A stretch of 64,000 bases of DNA, from positions 124,001-188,000 of the forward strand of contig JAFYQF010000012.1 of NCBI GenBank assembly GCA_017559905.1. Reading direction: 5' to 3'. The notes under the pieces were generated by a model. It worked only from the letters and a program-made list of their open reading frames with translations, was not told the DNA's origin and did not search any database. The stretch is from a bacterium. Lineage in GTDB: Bacteria > Cyanobacteriota > Vampirovibrionia > Gastranaerophilales > Gastranaerophilaceae. A program made the position numbers and the translations under genes. Positions 27,397-35,566 of the stretch are shown piece by piece (the stretch's first letter is position 1; each line of letters begins with the position of its first letter).

Positions 27397-27426
27397 GCGA
27401 GTTTCGTAAATCTTTGCGAAACTCGC
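27397..27426 (+). terminator. Hairpin after the TPR gene
   Basis: A 10-bp perfect stem (GCGAGTTTCG with CGAAACTCGC) with a 10-nt loop. The T-tract is weak (TCTTATAT). Confidence 0.6.
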
Positions 27427-27488
27427 TCTTATATCATAAAGTAGTGTAAAAGGGATATTTAACCGGATTTTTATAAAGCTGAATTATT

Positions 27489-27746
27489 ATGGCAAAGAAA
27501 TTTGATATCAGAAAGTCATTTGAAATATTTTTGAAAGAGCCTTTGAGTATATTAAAAGTTGGCTTGTTTCAAATTGTGCATTTAGAGTCAAATATTTTCA
27601 AAGAAAAGACTGTAAACGTTGATTTTATTGACAATACAACACAAGTTACAGTTGTAAATAATGAAAGAATGTACAATTTGTTCCAGACTGTATTGTTCAA
27701 GCGTCGTTTGAAAGAACAACAAGAAAAAGTGCTTTCTTTAAAATAA
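27489..27746 (+). CDS. Small conserved protein upstream of engB
   Basis: An 85-residue protein, unrecognised. It is basic at both ends, with a central beta-like core (VNVDFIDNTTQVTVVNNER) and no membrane segment. It ends eight bp before engB, so the two are probably co-transcribed. There is no clear Shine-Dalgarno before the ATG. Confidence 0.5.
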   Translation: MAKKFDIRKSFEIFLKEPLSILKVGLFQIVHLESNIFKEKTVNVDFIDNTTQVTVVNNERMYNLFQTVLFKRRLKEQQEKVLSLK

Positions 27747-27754
27747 GGAAATAT

Positions 27755-28321
27755 ATGAAACATCTTCAAGCAGAATTTTTAGTTAGTGCAGAGAAACTCT
27801 CCCAGTGTCCGGAATATATTTTGCCGGAATTTCCGCTATTGGGACGCTCAAATGTTGGAAAGAGTTCTTTTATAAATGGTTTAGCTAATCAAAAGAAATT
27901 GGCTAAAACTTCAAATACGCCAGGAAAAACACGTTTGATTAACTTTTTTAATTTTTCAAACAAGTTCACTGTTGCTGATTTGCCTGGATATGGCTACGCT
28001 AAAGTGTCTAAAGAAGCCCAAAATCGTTGGCAAAAGTATTTAGAAGAATATTTGCTTGAGAGAAAACAGATTAAATCATTAATCCAGCTACTAGATGCTC
28101 GTCATGATATTCAAAAGAATGATATGCAGATGAGAGAATGGGTTGAGGCTTATAATTTGCCTATAATTACTGTTTTGACAAAAATGGACTATGTTCCAAA
28201 GTCAAAAACATTAAATATTATCAAAAAAGTTGAAAAGCAGTTTGGTGGGCTTGTTTTACCGTTCAGTGCAGTTGATAACAGATATAACGACAAGATTTTT
28301 GATTTTTTATTGGGTGAATAA
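27755..28321 (+). CDS. engB: Ribosome biogenesis GTP-binding protein EngB/YsxC/YihA
   Basis: A 188-residue GTPase needed for late assembly of the 50S subunit. G motifs are intact: GRSNVGKSS (29-37), the TPGKT switch, DLPGYG (G3), TKMD (G4) and SAVD (G5). Length and N-terminus (AEFLVSAEKLSQCPE) are typical of the family. AAGGA precedes the ATG. Confidence 0.96.
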   Translation: MKHLQAEFLVSAEKLSQCPEYILPEFPLLGRSNVGKSSFINGLANQKKLAKTSNTPGKTRLINFFNFSNKFTVADLPGYGYAKVSKEAQNRWQKYLEEYLLERKQIKSLIQLLDARHDIQKNDMQMREWVEAYNLPIITVLTKMDYVPKSKTLNIIKKVEKQFGGLVLPFSAVDNRYNDKIFDFLLGE

Positions 28322-28323
28322 TA

Positions 28324-28557
28324 TTATTTCTTTTTGCCGAATCTGTGCCATTCAATTAGGGCCGTGTGTGCAATGGCCAAAGCGCCTGCAACGTAGGCAA
28401 GATATTTGTGTGTTTTAATTTTTTTGTTGCGTGCAGTGACAGCACTAGCCCCACCCAAAATTAGCGCACCGTAACCAGTTGCCGAAATGGGAGTAATAAA
28501 CGGACGTTTAGGTGTTTGTTTGGGTGTTGTTGCAGAATTTACAGGTTGTATTGCCAT
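28324..28557 (-). CDS. Small membrane protein
   Basis: A 77-residue protein with one or two hydrophobic segments (GYGALILGGASAVTA and AYVAGALAIAHTALI) after a Thr/Pro/Lys-rich N-terminus. GAGGA lies six nt before the ATG at 28557. A reading from 28584 adds nine residues without a ribosome site. It is unrecognised, and ends three bp from engB on the other strand. Confidence 0.5.
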   Translation of the reverse strand: MAIQPVNSATTPKQTPKRPFITPISATGYGALILGGASAVTARNKKIKTHKYLAYVAGALAIAHTALIEWHRFGKKK

Positions 28558-28617
28558 AAGGTATCCTCTTTTCTGCTTATTCAAAACTCAAAAATAAAAT
28601 ATTTTGCGCAAATAGTT

Positions 28618-28872
28618 TTAAACAATTCTGAATTTTTGGTTTTTATTTGAGGTTACGCCTACGTCTTGAATAATAACAGGAGTGTGCATTTTTTGGAAGA
28701 ATAATTTTTCTGCGAGTCGTTTTGTATCAGCGTTTAGGGCATCCCATTGGTAACCTACAAATAAATCTCTCATTGTAAATTCTTTTGTTTTGTTTGCAAT
28801 ATTATACACTTCCATAACTGCATACTTTGCAAGTTGTTCTGCAGAAATGTTTTCGTTTATATCAAAAGTCAT
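28618..28872 (-). CDS. DUF1413-like small protein
   Basis: An 84-residue protein. The C-terminal half F-T-M-R-D-L-F-V-G-Y-Q-W-D...R....LFF matches the shape of DUF1413 proteins (LF.GYEW..IP...R...G..F), which are short HTH-like or ssDNA-associated proteins of unknown role. The N-terminal stretch LAKYAVMEVYNI resembles one in the 233-residue protein at 3707-4408. GGAGG lies five nt before the ATG at 28872. Confidence 0.5.
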   Translation of the reverse strand: MTFDINENISAEQLAKYAVMEVYNIANKTKEFTMRDLFVGYQWDALNADTKRLAEKLFFQKMHTPVIIQDVGVTSNKNQKFRIV

Positions 28873-28893
28873 AATATCCTCCATCCATTTTTT

Positions 28894-28902
28894 ATTATAA
28901 CA
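28894..28902 (-). promoter_or_regulatory. Extended -10 for the DUF1413-like gene
   Basis: TGT-TATAAT on the minus strand (28902-28894), 22 nt before the start codon. No clear -35 is present; the TG extension compensates. Confidence 0.4.
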
Positions 28903-28953
28903 TATTAGTTTATGCTTTTAAACTGTGTTTTGTAAATACTTATTAATAATCGT

Positions 28954-28981
28954 TAAAGTTTTCTACAAAACTTGCCGATAG
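28954..28981 (+). promoter_or_regulatory. Sigma-28 (FliA/SigD)-like promoter
   Basis: TAAAGTTT starting at 28954, then GCCGATAG at 28974-28981; 16 bp separate TAAA from GCCGATAG. It is close to the full sigma-28 consensus TAAAGTTT-N11-GCCGATAA. The spacing equals that at 21189-21216. The expected transcript starts near 28988, 25 nt before the ATG at 29014. Confidence 0.65.
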
Positions 28982-29013
28982 ATTGAATGTGTACTTTAGA
29001 AAGGATGGATTTT

Positions 29014-29391
29014 ATGGATATTTCAGGAGTATCAGCAAAAGCGTATGCTTCAGTGTTGAATGAAGATGAAAAAATGACTAAACCTCAAGATGAAAAAGTT
29101 GCTGAAGATACTGCAAAAGCTAAAAAGGATGAGCGTGATATGGTAATGGTTTCGGCAAGTGAAGATTTTTCTGCAAATGGTGTAGAAGAAAAAGCTTCAA
29201 ATTATATTCAAAATCTTATTGCAACAACACTTTTGACTGAAGAATCAAAAGCACAAATTGTAGAGTATTTGAATAATTTTGATGCTGAAAAATTTATTAG
29301 AGCTTACGGGCCGTTTTCTTCAACTTCGGAAGTTTCAGCAGCATTGTATGCCGTGACTTCTGGTATGGTAAAACGTCAAGAAGAAGAATAA
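29014..29391 (+). CDS. Small protein from sigma-28-like promoter
   Basis: A 125-residue soluble, acidic protein, unrecognised. It is Ser/Ala/Glu/Lys-rich with a helical core (ASNYIQNLIATTLLTEESKAQIVEYL) and a Lys/Glu-rich linker after residue 20. The start at 29014 is set by AAAGGA eight nt upstream; ATG codons at 28987 and 29005 are in frame but poorly placed for ribosome binding. It is preceded by a sigma-28-like promoter and followed by a terminator, so it is monocistronic. Confidence 0.55.
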   Translation: MDISGVSAKAYASVLNEDEKMTKPQDEKVAEDTAKAKKDERDMVMVSASEDFSANGVEEKASNYIQNLIATTLLTEESKAQIVEYLNNFDAEKFIRAYGPFSSTSEVSAALYAVTSGMVKRQEEE

Positions 29392-29410
29392 ATAATATGA
29401 GCAAAATATA

Positions 29411-29445
29411 AAAGAGGCTTTGGAAATTTTCCAGAGCCTCTTTTG
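29411..29445. terminator. Terminator between converging genes
   Basis: AAAGAGGCT pairs with AGCCTCTTT around an imperfect inner stem, with T runs on both strands. It separates the 125-residue gene from metG. Confidence 0.7.
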
Positions 29446-29466
29446 TTTATAAAGTGGTTTTAATTT

Positions 29467-31050
29467 TTATTTTTTGCTTTTGTCAGCAAGTTCGCTGTCC
29501 ATTCTTAAGAAAACAGGTTTGATGTCTTCTTTTGAAATTAATTTGCCAACTTTGATGTTGTTACAATTTAGTGTATCTAATTTTGCACCTTTCAAATCAA
29601 AAGACAATTGAGAAGCCATTCTCTGTGCAATGTTTGGACAGTATGGATAAATAAGAGCTGATACAACGCACATAATTTCAAGAACTGTAGTTAATACTTG
29701 ACCGCATTCTGTCATTTTTTCTTCTTTTGCCAATGTCCAAGGAGCGTTGTCAGTTACGTATTTATTAGTCATATCAACTAATTGGATAATTTCATTGCCA
29801 GCTTCTGCGATTTCAAAAGCGTCAAAGTGGCTTTTTACTAAATCGATTTTGTTTTTAGCTGCTTGAAGTAAGCTTTTAGAACCTGCAACAAGTTCTTGGT
29901 TTGTAACATCAAATTCAGCTTTAACTTCGCCGTCAAAGTATTTAACAAGCATTGAAAGGGTTCTGTTTAAAAGGTTACCCATAGAGTTTGCAAGGTGTGC
30001 GTTAACTTTTTCTTTGAAGTCGTCATCAGAATAGTTTCCATCTTTTCCGCAAGGTGCTGAAACTGCCATATAGTAACGGAATGGGTCTGGAATATCAAGT
30101 TCAAAGTTTTGTAAAACTGATGTTGGAGAGATTACGTTACCCAAAGATTTTGACATTTTGCTTTCATCAATTGTAATCCAACCGTGTGCAAAAATGTGTT
30201 TTGGTAGTGGTAAATCCAATGCCAACAAGAATGCAGGCCAGTAAATGCTGTGGAATTTCAAGATGTCTTTTCCGATTACGTGAACGTCTGCTGGCCAGTA
30301 TTTTTTGAATGTTTCTGATGGATTTTCTGTGTCGTATCCTAGTGCAGTTATGTAGTTTGATAATGCGTCAATCCACACGTATATTGTTTGTTCTTCATCG
30401 TCCAAAACATCAATTGCCCATTGAACGTTGTCTTTTGAACGTGAAACTGAAATGTCTTGAATATCTTCTAATTGGTTCAAAACTTCGTTTGCTCTGAATT
30501 GTGGAACAATAAAATCAGGGTTTTCTTTGATGTGTTTGATGATTGCATCTTTGTATTTTGTAAGTTTGAAGAAGTAGTTTTCTTCGCTAACAATTTCAGG
30601 TTTTTTCAAGTGATCAGGACAAAGTCCGTCTTCTGTCAAATCTTTTTCGTTTAAGAAACTTTCGCAACCTGAACAGTATAGACCTTCGTATTTGTGTTTG
30701 TAGATGTCACCTTGTTCTACAAGTTTTTTGAAGATTTTTTGAACAATAGCTTCGTGATCGGCATCTGTTGTTCTTATAAAACGAGTATAATCCATATCAA
30801 GTGCTTTCCAAGCGTCCTTGAATGATTGAGCGTTCATATCGCAAAGTTCTTTTGGTGTAACGCCTTTGTCTGCTGCTGTTTTTTGGATTTTAATACCGTG
30901 TTCGTCTGTTCCTGTTAGGAAAAATACGTCATCGCAACGCTGTGTATAGTGTCTTGCTATAACGTCTGTAAGAATTTTTTCGTAAGCGTGTCCAATGTGG
31001 GGTGCACCGTTTACATAGTCGATAGCTGTTGTTAAATAAAATCTTTCCAT
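29467..31050 (-). CDS. metG: Methionyl-tRNA synthetase
   Basis: A 527-residue class Ia synthetase that charges tRNA-Met. It has the HIGH-type motif P-H-I-G-H (17-21), TGTDEHG, the zinc knuckle CSGCE, and KMSKS near residue 296. It stops after the anticodon-binding helical domain; the C-terminal tRNA-binding (EMAP-like) domain of Bacillus or E. coli MetG is absent, giving a compact monomeric form as in some lineages. GAGGG precedes the ATG. Confidence 0.97.
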   Translation of the reverse strand: MERFYLTTAIDYVNGAPHIGHAYEKILTDVIARHYTQRCDDVFFLTGTDEHGIKIQKTAADKGVTPKELCDMNAQSFKDAWKALDMDYTRFIRTTDADHEAIVQKIFKKLVEQGDIYKHKYEGLYCSGCESFLNEKDLTEDGLCPDHLKKPEIVSEENYFFKLTKYKDAIIKHIKENPDFIVPQFRANEVLNQLEDIQDISVSRSKDNVQWAIDVLDDEEQTIYVWIDALSNYITALGYDTENPSETFKKYWPADVHVIGKDILKFHSIYWPAFLLALDLPLPKHIFAHGWITIDESKMSKSLGNVISPTSVLQNFELDIPDPFRYYMAVSAPCGKDGNYSDDDFKEKVNAHLANSMGNLLNRTLSMLVKYFDGEVKAEFDVTNQELVAGSKSLLQAAKNKIDLVKSHFDAFEIAEAGNEIIQLVDMTNKYVTDNAPWTLAKEEKMTECGQVLTTVLEIMCVVSALIYPYCPNIAQRMASQLSFDLKGAKLDTLNCNNIKVGKLISKEDIKPVFLRMDSELADKSKK

Positions 31051-31198
31051 TTATTTTTTACCCTCTTTATTTCTAATTCCTTTTGTGAAAATTGTAGCAC
31101 GAAAAAAAGCAACAATTAATAACCCTTAACAAAAAAGGCAATTTCTGGTGATAAAAATACTTTTAATAAATAAGGTAGTTAATTTTTAAGGAATGGTT

Positions 31199-31558
31199 AT
31201 GTCTTCAAATTGGATAGCTAGTTGCGATATGTTGGCAGATGCTGGAGTCGTTGGGTTTGATATTCCTGCGTATATAACAGGAACAACGCCTCGTTACGTG
31301 GGTTCGCCACAAGTGCCTGTTTATGATTTGCCTCCGTTGAATTATGCTCAACCGCAAAAAGATGAGTTTAAATCGAGTACTCTACCAGATAATTCGGTTG
31401 TCAAAAATCCGATTTGGAAGAAAGTTTTGTTTTCAGTTCTTGCTGTTGGAGGTTTAATTTGGGGTGCAAAAAAAATCGGAAAACTTCCAACCGCTTTAAA
31501 AGATGTGGGTGTTAAAATTTCCGATTTCTTTAAAAATATATTTAAAAAATGGTTTTAG
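31199..31558 (+). CDS. Small protein with one membrane segment
   Basis: A 119-residue protein, unrecognised. Its N-terminal 70 residues are Pro/Tyr-rich (PVYDLPPLNYAQPQ); a hydrophobic segment VLFSVLAVGGLIWGA lies near 80-95; the tail is basic and amphipathic (FKNIFKKWF). AAGGA six nt before 31199 fixes the start; the earlier ATG at 31193 is too close. Its last four bases overlap the end of the converging rseP gene. Confidence 0.5.
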   Translation: MSSNWIASCDMLADAGVVGFDIPAYITGTTPRYVGSPQVPVYDLPPLNYAQPQKDEFKSSTLPDNSVVKNPIWKKVLFSVLAVGGLIWGAKKIGKLPTALKDVGVKISDFFKNIFKKWF

Positions 31559-32922
31559 AATTTGTTAGTAATTAGTGCGTAAATATCGTTGAATATTACG
31601 AAAATCATTAGCGCAATTAAGAACATAAATCCTGCAGTACCGATTTTGTCTATTGTTTCTTCATCAAGTTTTTTGCCACGAATTTTTTCTATAATCAAAA
31701 ACATTACGTGACCGCCGTCTAGGGCTGGAATTGGTAAGAAGTTTACGATAGCTAAATCAAGTGAAATTAATGCTGCAAGAAGAATTCCAGAGAAAATCCC
31801 TTCGTTTGCGATTTTTTCTCCACCAATTTTTGTGATTAAGATTACTCCGTGCAAGTCGTTTATAGGAACTTTACCAGTGAATATTTGTTTCAATCCGTAC
31901 AAAAGCATATATGTATTGTTGAATAAATATTCGTTACTTCCTTTGATTATTGATTTGAAATCTTTTGTTGGAATCATAATTTCGTTCCAATTTCTTTCAA
32001 TACCTATAAGACCGTCTTTGTTTGGGTAAATAGTTTTTAGGTCAATCAATTCACCGTTTCTTTCTACAGTGATGTTTACTGGGCGAACATTGTCTGAAAG
32101 TGCGTATGCAATATCGTTCAATGAAACTTTTCCGTTTGAGATGTAGTAGCTTTTGTCGTAAACACTTTCTCTCAATTCTTTTTGTGTTTCGTTTAGTTCT
32201 ACTTGCTTATCTTTTATTTTAGATAATCCCATAAGTTCATCTCTAGAAAGAGTTACAGGCGATTCTGTGCCAACTTCTGGGAGTTTTATGGTTACATCGG
32301 CTGGAATTATTTCGTCTTCATTGTAAGCAATATTCAATTTTTTTAATTTTTCGTAGTTTTGGTTTACGTAAGTTTCATCAACTTTTCCGTCAAATTTTTT
32401 GCTTAATGTTGCGAAGATATTTACGCCAGAAGGCAATGGAGTTTCTGTGCCATTAATTTTTATGATTTTGTCGCCCACTTGCATACCTGAATTCCAAACG
32501 GATTCACCTTGTTCTGCAACAATTTTGTGTACAATTGTTTCGTATTTGCCACTAGGCAATTGTCCCCACAATCCTGCAACAAGGTATACAAAGAAAATTG
32601 CACAGAGTACGTTTGCAATTACACCTGCAGATACTACAATCAGTCTTTGGTAAATTGGTCTGTTTAAAAATCTGTCTGGTGAATCTGCGGGAAGTGGATT
32701 CTCTTTATCGTCATCAGGGAATGCTACATAACCGCCTAACAAGAATGCGTGTACCAAAACTTGTACATCGCCTACTTGTTTTTCCCAAAGAGTTGGGCCG
32801 ATTGGAAGCCCAAATCCGAATTTTGAAACTTTCATTTTGAAAAATTTAGCTGCCAAAAAATGTCCTGCTTCGTGAACTAAAATAAGTACACTCAACAAAA
32901 ACAACATTTTAATTATTCCCAT
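31555..32922 (-). CDS. rseP: Site-2 intramembrane metalloprotease RseP/RasP
   Basis: A 455-residue inner-membrane zinc protease. HEAGH at 18-22 lies in the first membrane helix; one or more PDZ-like regions fill the middle (SGMQVGDKIIKINGTE near 140-155); the C-terminal NFLPIPALDGGH carries the third zinc ligand. Such proteases cut transmembrane anti-sigma factors and signal peptides. An insertion of ~60 residues after the PDZ (KKFDGKVDETYV...) makes it slightly longer than usual. AAGGG precedes the ATG. Confidence 0.93.
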   Translation of the reverse strand: MGIIKMLFLLSVLILVHEAGHFLAAKFFKMKVSKFGFGLPIGPTLWEKQVGDVQVLVHAFLLGGYVAFPDDDKENPLPADSPDRFLNRPIYQRLIVVSAGVIANVLCAIFFVYLVAGLWGQLPSGKYETIVHKIVAEQGESVWNSGMQVGDKIIKINGTETPLPSGVNIFATLSKKFDGKVDETYVNQNYEKLKKLNIAYNEDEIIPADVTIKLPEVGTESPVTLSRDELMGLSKIKDKQVELNETQKELRESVYDKSYYISNGKVSLNDIAYALSDNVRPVNITVERNGELIDLKTIYPNKDGLIGIERNWNEIMIPTKDFKSIIKGSNEYLFNNTYMLLYGLKQIFTGKVPINDLHGVILITKIGGEKIANEGIFSGILLAALISLDLAIVNFLPIPALDGGHVMFLIIEKIRGKKLDEETIDKIGTAGFMFLIALMIFVIFNDIYALITNKF

Positions 32923-32982
32923 AATATCCCTTCTGTAATTATCTCTCTAATCAATGTCATAATTTTATCACAAAAATAAAAT

Positions 32983-33020
32983 AAAAAGACGATAAGAGAG
33001 TTATCCCTTATCGCCTTTTT
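32983..33020 (-). terminator. speE terminator
   Basis: On the minus strand AAAAAGGCGATAAG pairs with CTTATCGTCTTTTT with one G-T/A mismatch, followed by T-rich sequence. It lies between speE and rseP. Confidence 0.7.
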
Positions 33021-33036
33021 GGATAATATTTTTATT

Positions 33037-33888
33037 CTACAAAAGTTCTTTCAAATAGTTTGGAAGTGCAAATCTTGCCCTATGGTAATCTTTGTTATAG
33101 ATTTTGCAAGTTTTTGTGATTTCTTCGCAACGATCTTCTGCTAAATATGAAAGTGGTTCAACTGTTTCTGAACAGAATGCCCAAGCCCAGTATCCACCAG
33201 GGTATGTTGGAATGTTTGATGTGTATGTTGATGTGATTGGGAATACTTTTTTCAACAAGTTGTACATCTTTTTGATTTCTTCTTTGTTCACAAATGGGCT
33301 TTCAGATTGAGCAGCGATGATACCGCCTTCTTTAAGCGAATTTTTAACATTAGTGTAGAATTCTTCTGTGAATAAGCCTTCTCCAGGTCCCATTGGGTCT
33401 GTAGAATCTATTAAAACGATATCGTATTCGTTCTTTTTATCTTTGATGAATTCAATAGCATCTTCAACTTTGATTTCAACACGTGGGTCGTCCAAACCGC
33501 AAGAAATTGTAGGTAAAAACTCTTTGCAAGCGTCAATTACCATACCGTCGATTTCACAAAGAACAACTTTTTTAACTGTTTTGTGTTTAAGAACTTCTCT
33601 TACAGTACCGCCATCGCCACCGCCGATAACAAGAACTGATTCAGGGTTTTTGTGGTGCATCATTGGTACGTGTGCAATCATTTCGTGATAGTGAAACTCG
33701 TCACCTTCTGTTGTCATCATTAAATCATCAAGAGTTAAAACTCTGCCTAATTCTGATTCTGTTTCAAAAACTTCTACTTTTTGAAAATCAGATTGTTTAG
33801 AAAATAAAAGTTTTGCGCCTTTGATAGCGATACCGAACCCAGCCGGTGTAATTTCGTGATAAAAACCATTTTCAATACCGTTGTTCAT
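33037..33888 (-). CDS. speE: Spermidine synthase
   Basis: A 283-residue aminopropyltransferase that makes spermidine from putrescine and decarboxylated S-adenosylmethionine. It has the LDDLMMTTEGDEFHYHEMI entry helix, VLVIGGGDGGTVRE (cofactor site), and IDSTDPMGPGEGLF, where the D is catalytic. Length is normal. GGAG precedes the ATG. The HIT gene ends 14 bp upstream in the same direction, so they probably form an operon. Confidence 0.95.
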   Translation of the reverse strand: MNNGIENGFYHEITPAGFGIAIKGAKLLFSKQSDFQKVEVFETESELGRVLTLDDLMMTTEGDEFHYHEMIAHVPMMHHKNPESVLVIGGGDGGTVREVLKHKTVKKVVLCEIDGMVIDACKEFLPTISCGLDDPRVEIKVEDAIEFIKDKKNEYDIVLIDSTDPMGPGEGLFTEEFYTNVKNSLKEGGIIAAQSESPFVNKEEIKKMYNLLKKVFPITSTYTSNIPTYPGGYWAWAFCSETVEPLSYLAEDRCEEITKTCKIYNKDYHRARFALPNYLKELL

Positions 33889-33902
33889 TTATTTCTCCTT
33901 GT

Positions 33903-34220
33903 TTATTTGATTCCGCCTAAAATATGTACGTGAATATGAAAGACTTCTTGTCCAGCGTCTTTACCTGTGTTAATTAGTGTTTTGTATGATTTAAGCCCGA
34001 TTTTTTTAGTTGTTTCTTTTACTGCAGAAAGGAGTTCTGCCATTAAGTTTTTGTCTTCAAGCTCGTTTAATGATTCAATGTGAACTCTTGGCACTACAAG
34101 CAAATGTGTAGGCGCTTGTGGATTGATGTCCTTGAATACTACAACGTGTTCGTTTTCGTATACGAATTCTGTGTTGAAATCACCGTTTACAATTTTACAA
34201 AAAATGCAGTTATTTTCCAT
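33903..34220 (-). CDS. HIT family (histidine triad) protein
   Basis: A 105-residue nucleotide hydrolase or transferase of the HINT type. CIFCKI (5-10) is the N-terminal zinc-type motif and HIHVHILGG near the C-terminus is the histidine triad. Members usually cleave phosphoramidates such as AMP-lysine. It is the first gene of the HIT-speE pair. Confidence 0.92.
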   Translation of the reverse strand: MENNCIFCKIVNGDFNTEFVYENEHVVVFKDINPQAPTHLLVVPRVHIESLNELEDKNLMAELLSAVKETTKKIGLKSYKTLINTGKDAGQEVFHIHVHILGGIK

Positions 34221-34345
34221 ATTTTACCTCACCTATTCGTTAAGTTTACAATGGTAGTTTTTAAAAATCAATCATATTTAATAAATGTAACTAACTTGCC
34301 ATTTGATTATTTAGTGAATAAAATAGTAGCATAGGGGAGGAATCG

Positions 34346-35542
34346 ATGCCGAAATTAGCGGAAAAATACGATAGAAAAGCTTATAGCCAAAATTCTTGCG
34401 CTTACACAAGAGAAACTTCGAATCATTCGCATGCAAATCACTACAGACGCCCAAATTCGGCAGGTGTTGGTTCTCAAAGAGTAAAAAGACAACAAAGTAA
34501 AAAGGCGAAAAGAAATTTTATTATTCATAAAATAGTTTCAATTTTGTTCCTTGTATTGCTTGGAATGTTCGTTTTCCCGTTTACATTCAATCGTGTTGTG
34601 AAGTCTTTTTTCTTTAAATCTCCTTACCCACAGGTAAAAGCTGATTACGAAAAAATTTTGTTGCCAACAAATGATTATCTTCATAACAGTTTGTTTTTGG
34701 ATAAATATTTGTTGTTAGGTGCAGAAGTCAAAAACCCTAAAATGCTTGCTTTGCACAAGGGAGAAAGACTTCATAGCTTGGAAAATCAATTAAAAAACCT
34801 TGCTTTGCAATATCCGTCTATTCATCCTTCAATATTTGTTTGGGATTATGATACAGCCAATTATGCGGGTATAAATTCGGATGAAGAATTTTCTGCTGCA
34901 AGTATAATTAAAATTCCTGTCCTAATTCAGTTGTTCCGTTCTATTGAGGCTGGACAGTTGACTATATTTGATACAATGGCGTTGACTGATTATTATAGAG
35001 CAGAAGGTTCTGGTAGTTTGCAATTCAAGGCAACTGATTCTAATTGGAGTATTGATAATTTGGCAAGAATTATGATTACAGAATCAGATAATTCTGCTAC
35101 AAATATGTTGATGACTCGTATTGGTTCAATGACTGATGTTAATTCAGGCATAAAAGAATGGGGCTTAAACAATACAAGAATTAATACTTGGCTTCCTGAT
35201 ATGACTGGTACAAATATTACAACTACAGAAGATTTAGCTAGAATGCTTTATAATATTGATAATCCTAATTTCTTGAGTATGAGTTCAAGAGAAAAGATTT
35301 TTGATTATATGGGGCATGTTCACAATGACCGTTTGATTCCTGCGGGATTGGGAGCTGGAGCGGTATTTTTGCACAAAACAGGTGATATTGGTAAAATGCT
35401 AGGTGATGCAGGAATTGTGTATGCGCCTAACGGTAAAAAATACATTGTTGCAATTCTTGCAAACAGACCTTACAATTCACCATTGGGCAAGGATTTTATT
35501 GTAAAAGCATCTGAAATTATATATAGAAATATGGTTAGATAA
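34346..35542 (+). CDS. Membrane-anchored serine beta-lactamase/DD-peptidase-like protein
   Basis: A 398-residue protein with a basic N-terminal tail, one membrane segment (about 66-82) and an extracytoplasmic class A beta-lactamase-type fold. Its motifs are S186-x-x-K189 (ASIIK), SDN (S247-D248-N249) and HKTG (343-346). The Omega-loop position of the deacylating Glu166 (WEPELN in class A enzymes) reads W-L-P-D-M-T here, so the glutamate appears absent. That argues for a penicillin-binding or peptidase-like role rather than efficient antibiotic hydrolysis, but the alignment was by eye. GGGGAGG precedes the ATG. Confidence 0.75.
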   Translation: MPKLAEKYDRKAYSQNSCAYTRETSNHSHANHYRRPNSAGVGSQRVKRQQSKKAKRNFIIHKIVSILFLVLLGMFVFPFTFNRVVKSFFFKSPYPQVKADYEKILLPTNDYLHNSLFLDKYLLLGAEVKNPKMLALHKGERLHSLENQLKNLALQYPSIHPSIFVWDYDTANYAGINSDEEFSAASIIKIPVLIQLFRSIEAGQLTIFDTMALTDYYRAEGSGSLQFKATDSNWSIDNLARIMITESDNSATNMLMTRIGSMTDVNSGIKEWGLNNTRINTWLPDMTGTNITTTEDLARMLYNIDNPNFLSMSSREKIFDYMGHVHNDRLIPAGLGAGAVFLHKTGDIGKMLGDAGIVYAPNGKKYIVAILANRPYNSPLGKDFIVKASEIIYRNMVR

Positions 35543-35554
35543 GATTTTTTGCGT

Positions 35555-35560
35555 TATAAT
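35555..35560 (+). promoter_or_regulatory. -10 box of aldolase gene, leaderless type
   Basis: TATAAT followed by exactly 6 nt (CTTGGT) and the ATG at 35567. No good -35 is seen. The absence of a Shine-Dalgarno supports a leaderless transcript. Confidence 0.4.
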
Positions 35561-35566
35561 CTTGGT

